64,000 nucleotides of DNA from Saccharomycopsis malanga (Eukaryota; Ascomycota; Saccharomycetes; Ascoideales; Saccharomycopsidaceae). Under the pieces are notes generated by a model that was given only the letters and a program-made list of their open reading frames with translations, ran no database searches and was not told the origin of the DNA. The DNA is taken from positions 620,001 through 684,000 of the forward strand of contig CP025322.1 of the NCBI GenBank assembly GCA_004014935.1. Direction: 5' to 3'. Below, piece after piece: positions 58,677-64,000 of the stretch (its first letter is position 1; each line of letters begins with the position of its first letter). Both the position numbers and the translations under genes were made by a program.

Positions 58677-59377
58677 GGGATTCATGTACTCTTATACTTC
58701 TTGTTATTCATTAATTCTTATTAATATTCTCCTTTTTTTTCATAAGCTTTTTTCTTTTGCATTTTGTTTTTACTTATAGATTTTTGGTTTGTTAAGGTTT
58801 TTGTAGACTTCGAAAATCGCTTTCAAGAAATGGTTGGTTTTTGCCTTAGATCGTATACCTTTTGAACTAGTATGGAGTATTTTGAGATAACACGCTTTTA
58901 ATTGATCAGTTTTCTTGTTTCTTCGGTAGAGTATCCAAACATACTTTATCAAGTTGGCTTTCCAAATTGATTTATTGTATAGACATTTATAAGAATTTTG
59001 TGAAATACTAAATGGGTGCCAGCAGTACTTAAAAAGATCAAAATTTGTTATTTTGATCTTTTGGATAGTGGATGAACGGATAAACTTTAACACTGTTTTA
59101 AAGTTCAACGAAATCAAAGTAATATTGGTAATATGGAAAGACAGGTATTGATATATTTTTGTAAGATCACCTGTATTTGAGCAATATAAAGCATTTTCCA
59201 AGTTCCGGAAAAGTTCTTACTCTTGTTCACGAATAAAAACATTTTTTCATGGTTTGATGTATGATAGTCTTTACGCACTCTACGAATCACCATCTAATTT
59301 TTCCAAATAAAATGAATCTACAACATATCGACTAGAGACATTTATTCCACCTCTAAAATACGTATAAAAATCAAGGA
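58677..59377. other. Convergent intergenic region, no supported gene
   Basis: Between the unknown gene and RPN8. A 143-codon minus-strand frame (58770-59201) has no ATG anywhere in it and is Lys/Ile/Asn-rich, so it is probably chance. Confidence 0.6.
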
Positions 59378-60508
59378 TCATTTCTTTGTCTCCTTTGGCT
59401 TTGCTTCGGCGCTGCTGAAGCCTGCCTTTCCTTCTTCAACTGGCTTTTCATCCTTGTTCTCTGTGTTTTCGCTAGACTCCTTGTCTTCTGCATCCTCAGA
59501 CTTCAACAATCTGTTTTTATTTTCAATTTTGTTCTCAATTAAGTCGTTGAACGAAATAATAGTATTGATAAGGGAACTTATGTAAACAGTCATTAAGTTA
59601 TCATTCGTCTTAATCTGCAATGCCTTGTTTAAATCAGAGAACTCGGTAACTTGTAAGTTGCCTTCAGAATCTCTCAACTCGTATGCTTTGGACTTGCTTT
59701 CTTTCACTACAATGTCACCGTCAGATTGTTTTCTGTTTACCAATGATTCCAAATCGTTAGTACTGATTAAGTTGGGCAAGAGATTGAAAACATTCTGCAA
59801 TTTTCCCAAAATCAAATGATTAATAGGCAATTTGTCATCCAATACCTTGTTCAAATATACAATGATATTTTTCAATCTGTCGTTCAAACCTCTCAAACTC
59901 TTCAATTGATTTGCGATCTTCACACTCAATAAGCCCTGTGCCTGGTCTCTGATGTCTCTAAGCAAATGTTCAACGCCGATTTCTTCAGGCTCCTCGGCCT
60001 CTATAGTACTTGGAACATGGACAAAGGTCTTTTCCGTCTCGGTACCATCTTCTTTAATCTCCTGAACACTCAAGTAGGCATCAGTAGGCAATCCGCTAGA
60101 CTTATCGTCATGGTTGACGTTGATTATAAGCAACACTGGGTCCTGGTAATACTTTTTGAAAAGGTCGTTTATTTGCAAATCATTAGACTTCAATTTAGGA
60201 CCAGAATGGTACCATCCAATTACTTTCTCCTTGGCATTGATCTTCTTGAACATCTCGCTCATAGTGTCAACGTAGTTGTGATCAAGGAAAAACACATTGC
60301 CGTTCTTGTCATCTTCTTCAAAAGGCACAGCAAAAGAATTGGTGACTCGTATCAAATCTGACTTTGGATTGTTCTCACCTAAAATTATACCAACACATCT
60401 CTTTTTGGTATTTTTCACTGTACGGTTATAATGGTCCACCACTGACAACAACACCAATGGGGCTACTGAAACTGTTCTGTTCACTTCGGATAAGGTCGTT
60501 GGCGCCAT
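59378..60508 (-). CDS. RPN8: 26S proteasome lid subunit Rpn8
   Basis: 376 aa, ATG at 60508. Rpn8 is the inactive MPN partner of the deubiquitinase Rpn11 in the proteasome lid. The MPN domain (about 10-190) has [65 protein letters not shown]. It lacks the full JAMM zinc motif, as expected for Rpn8. [15 protein letters not shown]-like and [30 protein letters not shown] follow. The tail is acidic and lysine-rich with low complexity ([19 protein letters not shown]). Confidence 0.96.
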   Translation of the reverse strand: MAPTTLSEVNRTVSVAPLVLLSVVDHYNRTVKNTKKRCVGIILGENNPKSDLIRVTNSFAVPFEEDDKNGNVFFLDHNYVDTMSEMFKKINAKEKVIGWYHSGPKLKSNDLQINDLFKKYYQDPVLLIINVNHDDKSSGLPTDAYLSVQEIKEDGTETEKTFVHVPSTIEAEEPEEIGVEHLLRDIRDQAQGLLSVKIANQLKSLRGLNDRLKNIIVYLNKVLDDKLPINHLILGKLQNVFNLLPNLISTNDLESLVNRKQSDGDIVVKESKSKAYELRDSEGNLQVTEFSDLNKALQIKTNDNLMTVYISSLINTIISFNDLIENKIENKNRLLKSEDAEDKESSENTENKDEKPVEEGKAGFSSAEAKPKETKK

Positions 60509-61068
60509 CTTGTGATGTGATTTTGATTATAATTAAACGAAGATAAAAGATGGGTACGTAACTCTATTTAAGGCGAATCCAAAACGAGAATGGTCCTGAT
60601 TAACAGATATTTCTCAATTCAAGCACAATAATTAGACTTTGCCGTTCACTCCTGCATTGAATGTCTTCTCAAATCTCATCTGGTCTACATTCACTTGTTA
60701 ATTTTCAATTTCTTGCCACTTTGTTTTGTCGGTGCACGGATGTAACACCTGAACACCAACATATGCAGATTATATGAACAATCAGTATATTTTCATATTA
60801 AATCATATTGATATTTGTCTATTATCAAGATATAACATTACCATAAAAGGTTTACAATACTCCTTCATTCAAAAATACCTGTCTCTCGCTAGAATTGAAC
60901 CTGCCACCCATGCTCTCTCTACAGCAGGGCCATCTTTTACATTTACATATCACGTGCATGTCATGATGACCTGCAAGAATTTTAGTATCAAGTTCTGCTT
61001 TGTACATAAATTCTAATACTGCTTTAACGTTAATCAGCGGTGCTCTCTATTTTCACTTTACGATAACA
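60509..61068. other. Divergent promoter of RPN8 and GPN2
   Basis: Holds a possible Rpn4-type site, TTGCCAC at 60713-60719 (GTGGCAA on the RPN8 strand, the core of the proteasome element), and a B-box-like stretch near 60893-60910 discussed in the findings. No gene. Confidence 0.4.
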
Positions 61069-62235
61069 ATGCCTGTATTTGGTCAGGTTATAATAGGGCC
61101 ACCTGGTTCTGGAAAGTCGACGTATTGTTATGGGCTCCAACAGTTCTTCAACAGTACTGGACGGCACTCCATTATCATCAACTTGGATCTTGCCAATGAC
61201 AGGTTAAAATATGACTGTGCATTAGACATACGTGACTTCATCACGCTAGAAGAAATAATGACCGAAAACTCGTTGGGGCCAAACGGGGGGCTCATAAAGG
61301 CATTTGAGATTCTTACTGGTGTAAGTGATGACAATATGAATGGTCAGGAAAGCGAAAATACCGGATCAAATGATGATGGCGTTAATTTACTCACAGTGCT
61401 TGTTGAGGAAATAACAAAAGTTGTGAAAAATTCAAAAGCTTATGTGATTTTTGATACGCCTGGTCAATCTGAACTTTTTACATCAAACTTTTCCCTTCCA
61501 AATCTTTTTAATCATATCGCAAAACATGTTGATCTCCGACTTTGTTGTGTGAATCTTATGGATTCAATCTATCTCACCGCACCTTCTTCGTATATTTCCA
61601 TTCTCCTCACTGCTCTTCGGTCAATGCTTCTTCTCAATATGCCCCACGTAAATGTGATCTCCAAGATTGATTTGTTGTCAAACTATGATGCTTTACCCTT
61701 CAATCTCCGCTATTATTTGGAATGTGATGATCTCCAGGAGCTTTCACCTTATTTACAAAAAGAAATTGACATTTCGAAAAACAAGTTGGGGGCGAAAAAC
61801 CTTGTAAAAATTGCAGAGTCAATAATTGAAATTGTAGATGACTACAAGATGGTTGATTTTGAAGTCTTGTGCGTTGAAGACACCCGTTCAATGATTAATC
61901 TTGTTCGTCGCTGCGATAAGGCTAATGGTTATGCTTTCGGTGAGAATGAAATAGGAGGTGACTCCATATGGATTGAGGCTACGAGGCTGACTGGTAGTGC
62001 AGCAGGAGTTGGTCTCAGTGATGTTTGGGGAGAAGAAATTGATATTCAAGAAAGATGGATTGATTATAAGGATAAATACGACGCTCAGGTCAAGGAGGAG
62101 CAGGAAAAAGCGTTGGAGCTTATAAGAAAAAGAGAAGAAGATTTGAACAAAGGCAAGAAGGCAACAGATGAGTTGGAGGACGAATATGAACGCGATTTGG
62201 CCAACTGGCAACAGCTGCGCAAGACTGTGGGCTGA
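61069..62235 (+). CDS. GPN2: GPN-loop GTPase 2
   Basis: 388 aa; the ATG at 61069 gives the family start MPVFGQVIIGPPGSGKSTYC (P-loop). Gpn2 helps assemble and import RNA polymerase II and III. Further motifs are ALDIRDFITLEEIM, the GPN loop LGPNGG, FDTPGQSELFT (G3), SKIDLL (G4), and SMINLVRRCDKANGYAFG. A Ser/Asn/Asp-rich insert of about 25 residues follows the GPN loop helix. The usually invariant proline of N(L/M)DPAND is leucine here (residue 41, codon CTT), which is odd but may be tolerated. The C-terminus is a charged helix. Confidence 0.95.
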   Translation: MPVFGQVIIGPPGSGKSTYCYGLQQFFNSTGRHSIIINLDLANDRLKYDCALDIRDFITLEEIMTENSLGPNGGLIKAFEILTGVSDDNMNGQESENTGSNDDGVNLLTVLVEEITKVVKNSKAYVIFDTPGQSELFTSNFSLPNLFNHIAKHVDLRLCCVNLMDSIYLTAPSSYISILLTALRSMLLLNMPHVNVISKIDLLSNYDALPFNLRYYLECDDLQELSPYLQKEIDISKNKLGAKNLVKIAESIIEIVDDYKMVDFEVLCVEDTRSMINLVRRCDKANGYAFGENEIGGDSIWIEATRLTGSAAGVGLSDVWGEEIDIQERWIDYKDKYDAQVKEEQEKALELIRKREEDLNKGKKATDELEDEYERDLANWQQLRKTVG

Positions 62236-62410
62236 TACTGTTTATAGATACTTGTACACTTACAAATTGTATAATGAGGAATATGATAAATGTCAAAAGG
62301 TTTGATTGTAAAGGATCTTAGTAAGTTGAGGAAACGAAAATAAATCAAATGAAAATTCAAAAAAAAAACGCATTAAAGAAATTGTAACAAAATGTCATAC
62401 GACAGAAATA

Positions 62411-64000
62411 TTATAAATGTTCAATAAACCTTGGGTTGGACAAGGACTCATAATGTTCATGATGAATCATCCAGTCCACACATATGAATCTCATAAAGTC
62501 AAGCAATAATTCTTTGGCTTGAACCTGTAAAAATGGGAAATTTGACGCTAGAATGGATTGAACCTGCCTAAGGCTTTCTCTTTTACATATACGTATAATC
62601 TTGTCATTGCACTCAAGTAAACGTTGGTTTTGCTGAACATCGAAATCAAATGTTTGCAAAACTTTGAAAAGCTTTTTGGTTAGAATATGTTGTATAGAGT
62701 TGGAAACCGACTGAGCATTGGTGAGTCCACAATCCTTTAACTGACACAAAACAAGATTCTCGACACTATCGAAAAGCTCTTCAGCCATTCTGGAATCACA
62801 TTTCAGAATTCGGCTAAGAATTTCTCTGCTAATCTCTTCTGTCAATAATTCCACGGAAATTTTCTTTTGATACACCAATTCGCTGTGCTTTATCAAATAA
62901 ACATAAACCGCATTGCCTATACTAAGCCATTGTATTGGTGCCTTGTCGTAACTGGTCATGTTAGACCTGCAATACAGATAAACAACATTTATAATGGCCG
63001 AACCAAGAACTAAAGCTCTGCATCTTTTCATCAAATCTAGCGCTTGAGGCTCTGTTAAACCAAACATAAATGGGAGATGGCCACTTTTGTTAGTCGCGTC
63101 GCTAATAATCACTTTACGCATAAGGAAATAAAGTGCCAAGTTCTTGACATCGTGTGGGGAAATCTTAGGAACATCTAAATAAGGAAAAGGCTCTTTTTTA
63201 CTTGGTGAAAGACGTGCTCGAAGGTGGTAGTAATTCTCATAGTTCTCAAGCTTACCAAACCGAATCTGACTGGTCCAGCGCGACTGGTAGTTATATAGAT
63301 TTGCAAACTTAAATTGGACATTAGAAAAACTTGAGACAAATAATTTGGCAGCTCTAATTTCACTAAAAAGGTTTGTAATATCTCCCCTTTGTATCAACAG
63401 CGAAAACCGCTTTGCTTCTTTGTGTAAAAGCCATTGATCATTTCCCTCGCTTGTGGCCTTGTCGTGCTCTGTTTGAATCAACATTGTGGTTTCACAGAAA
63501 GTCATAAGATCAGCCCAAACATCATAAAGCTTTTTGACTAAAAGATTCAATATAGAATGACAAGATTGAAGCTCAGATAAAGTTATTCCTTTAGTATAGT
63601 TGTCCTCATGCCCAAATACCATAACGTCGTCATCGTCATCATTGCTATCATCTTCGCTTTCCTCACTATCGTTATTTGAATTGTCAACATGAGCCATTGC
63701 TTTGTTAACATTCAAACCAACATTTTCAGACGAGCAACATGCTGAAAGTTCAGTCTCATGATTAGCAAGACAACGGAGAATACTTTTGATTTTGTCACTA
63801 AACAAACGTCCCACAGAAAAGCTTCTCAAAATAAATTTTAACATTGAGCGAAAATAACCAAGAAGTGTAAACTTTTTCTTGATAAAATAACCCAACAATA
63901 ATGTCTTTGAATTAGTAAAAAACTCAAGTTCCGCAGTGTATGTTTTATACATATCCAGAATCTCCTCGTATGTGTGCGCATCATGTTCTTCGCCATCAGA
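62411..64000 (-). CDS. Unknown protein, partial (5' end beyond the window)
   Basis: The reading frame is open from the stop at 62411 to the window edge, with no stop between 63952 and 64000, so the ATG at 63952 need not be the start. 529 codons are visible. Near the start of this part is a hydrophobic, basic region (TLLLGYFIKKKFTLLGYFRSMLKFIL, shown in parts) that could insert in a membrane. Then comes an acidic tract (SEESEDDSNDDDDD), and a helical, Leu-rich remainder with FMFGLTEPQALDLMKRCRALVLGSAI. I considered the peroxisome inheritance receptor Inp2 because of this order, but no signature supports it. Confidence 0.7.
   Translation of the reverse strand, partial: SDGEEHDAHTYEEILDMYKTYTAELEFFTNSKTLLLGYFIKKKFTLLGYFRSMLKFILRSFSVGRLFSDKIKSILRCLANHETELSACCSSENVGLNVNKAMAHVDNSNNDSEESEDDSNDDDDDVMVFGHEDNYTKGITLSELQSCHSILNLLVKKLYDVWADLMTFCETTMLIQTEHDKATSEGNDQWLLHKEAKRFSLLIQRGDITNLFSEIRAAKLFVSSFSNVQFKFANLYNYQSRWTSQIRFGKLENYENYYHLRARLSPSKKEPFPYLDVPKISPHDVKNLALYFLMRKVIISDATNKSGHLPFMFGLTEPQALDLMKRCRALVLGSAIINVVYLYCRSNMTSYDKAPIQWLSIGNAVYVYLIKHSELVYQKKISVELLTEEISREILSRILKCDSRMAEELFDSVENLVLCQLKDCGLTNAQSVSNSIQHILTKKLFKVLQTFDFDVQQNQRLLECNDKIIRICKRESLRQVQSILASNFPFLQVQAKELLLDFMRFICVDWMIHHEHYESLSNPRFIEHL

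Noticed and set aside
58770-59201. 143-codon minus-strand frame
   Set aside because: It contains no ATG after its TTG start, has a low-complexity Lys/Ile/Asn composition as expected from AT-rich noise, and no recognisable motif.
60713-60719. Rpn4 proteasome element upstream of RPN8
   Set aside because: Only the GTGGCAA core matches, one copy, and the motif in CUG-Ser yeasts differs; noted in the gap entry but not called as a separate site.
62411-64000. Inp2 (peroxisome-myosin receptor) for the partial gene
   Set aside because: Similar order of a hydrophobic region and acidic tract, but I found no conserved string to support it.

Overview
The window is nuclear DNA from a budding yeast (Saccharomycotina). 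It is AT-rich and gene-dense, with about 27 protein genes on both strands. Introns are few and short (52-132 nt), lie near the 5' ends of genes, and mostly carry TACTAAC-type branch sites. Orthologues of Saccharomyces genes are easy to recognise (UGP1, RPN8, EBP2, ATG5, VPS30/ATG6, RAM2, YVH1, GPN2, PTK2). At three well-conserved positions a CTG codon falls where the protein family expects serine: gluconokinase at 13687, a protein kinase at 40818-40820 (minus strand) and a DUF3074 protein at 15580. This suggests a CUG-Ser clade yeast, so the leucines quoted for CTG codons are probably serines. The species is not identified. No tRNA, rRNA, CRISPR or virus-like element was found.

Layout. 0.4-1.6 kb: coiled-coil protein, possibly the monopolin subunit Lrs4. 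3.9-6.1 kb: a velvet-domain regulator, a family regarded as missing from S. cerevisiae and C. albicans, with a 1.9 kb upstream region that holds four GTGCA words exactly 10 bp apart. 8.1-9.5 kb: WDR68/DCAF7-type WD40 protein with one intron. 10.4-11.2 kb: bacterial-type alpha/beta hydrolase (chloroperoxidase family) broken by a frameshift. 11.5-15.7 kb: mitochondrial DUF1279-type protein, gluconokinase with two introns, DUF3074 protein. 16.7-18.3 kb: UGP1, whose intron is in frame and would encode a signal-peptide-like segment if kept. 19.3-24.8 kb: SAF1, EBP2, an FSH-type hydrolase. 25.2-30.3 kb: an RGS protein divergent from VPS30/ATG6. 31.7-41.2 kb: a small unknown gene, PTK2 and a YPL150W-like kinase. 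42.2-49.4 kb: folylpolyglutamate synthase, YVH1, an APC15/MND2-like gene and RAM2. 50.5-64 kb: tRNA m3C methyltransferase, ECD/SGT1, ATG5, an unknown disordered protein, RPN8, GPN2 and a partial unknown gene.

The most striking find is a dispersed repeat that behaves as a tRNA-derived SINE. Full copies are about 310-330 bp. They have a Pol III A box and B box near the 5' end, an unrelated body, a conserved 3' domain and an (ATT)n tail. One copy has a perfect 13-bp target-site duplication, and two others have imperfect ones. At least eleven copies or relics lie between genes in this 64 kb, ranging from nearly intact to heavily decayed. SINEs are scarcely known in budding yeasts.

The genes are ordinary housekeeping and regulatory loci, with no operon-like logic. 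Some share inputs: EBP2, YVH1 and the tRNA methyltransferase carry PAC- and RRPE-like ribosome-biogenesis promoter motifs.
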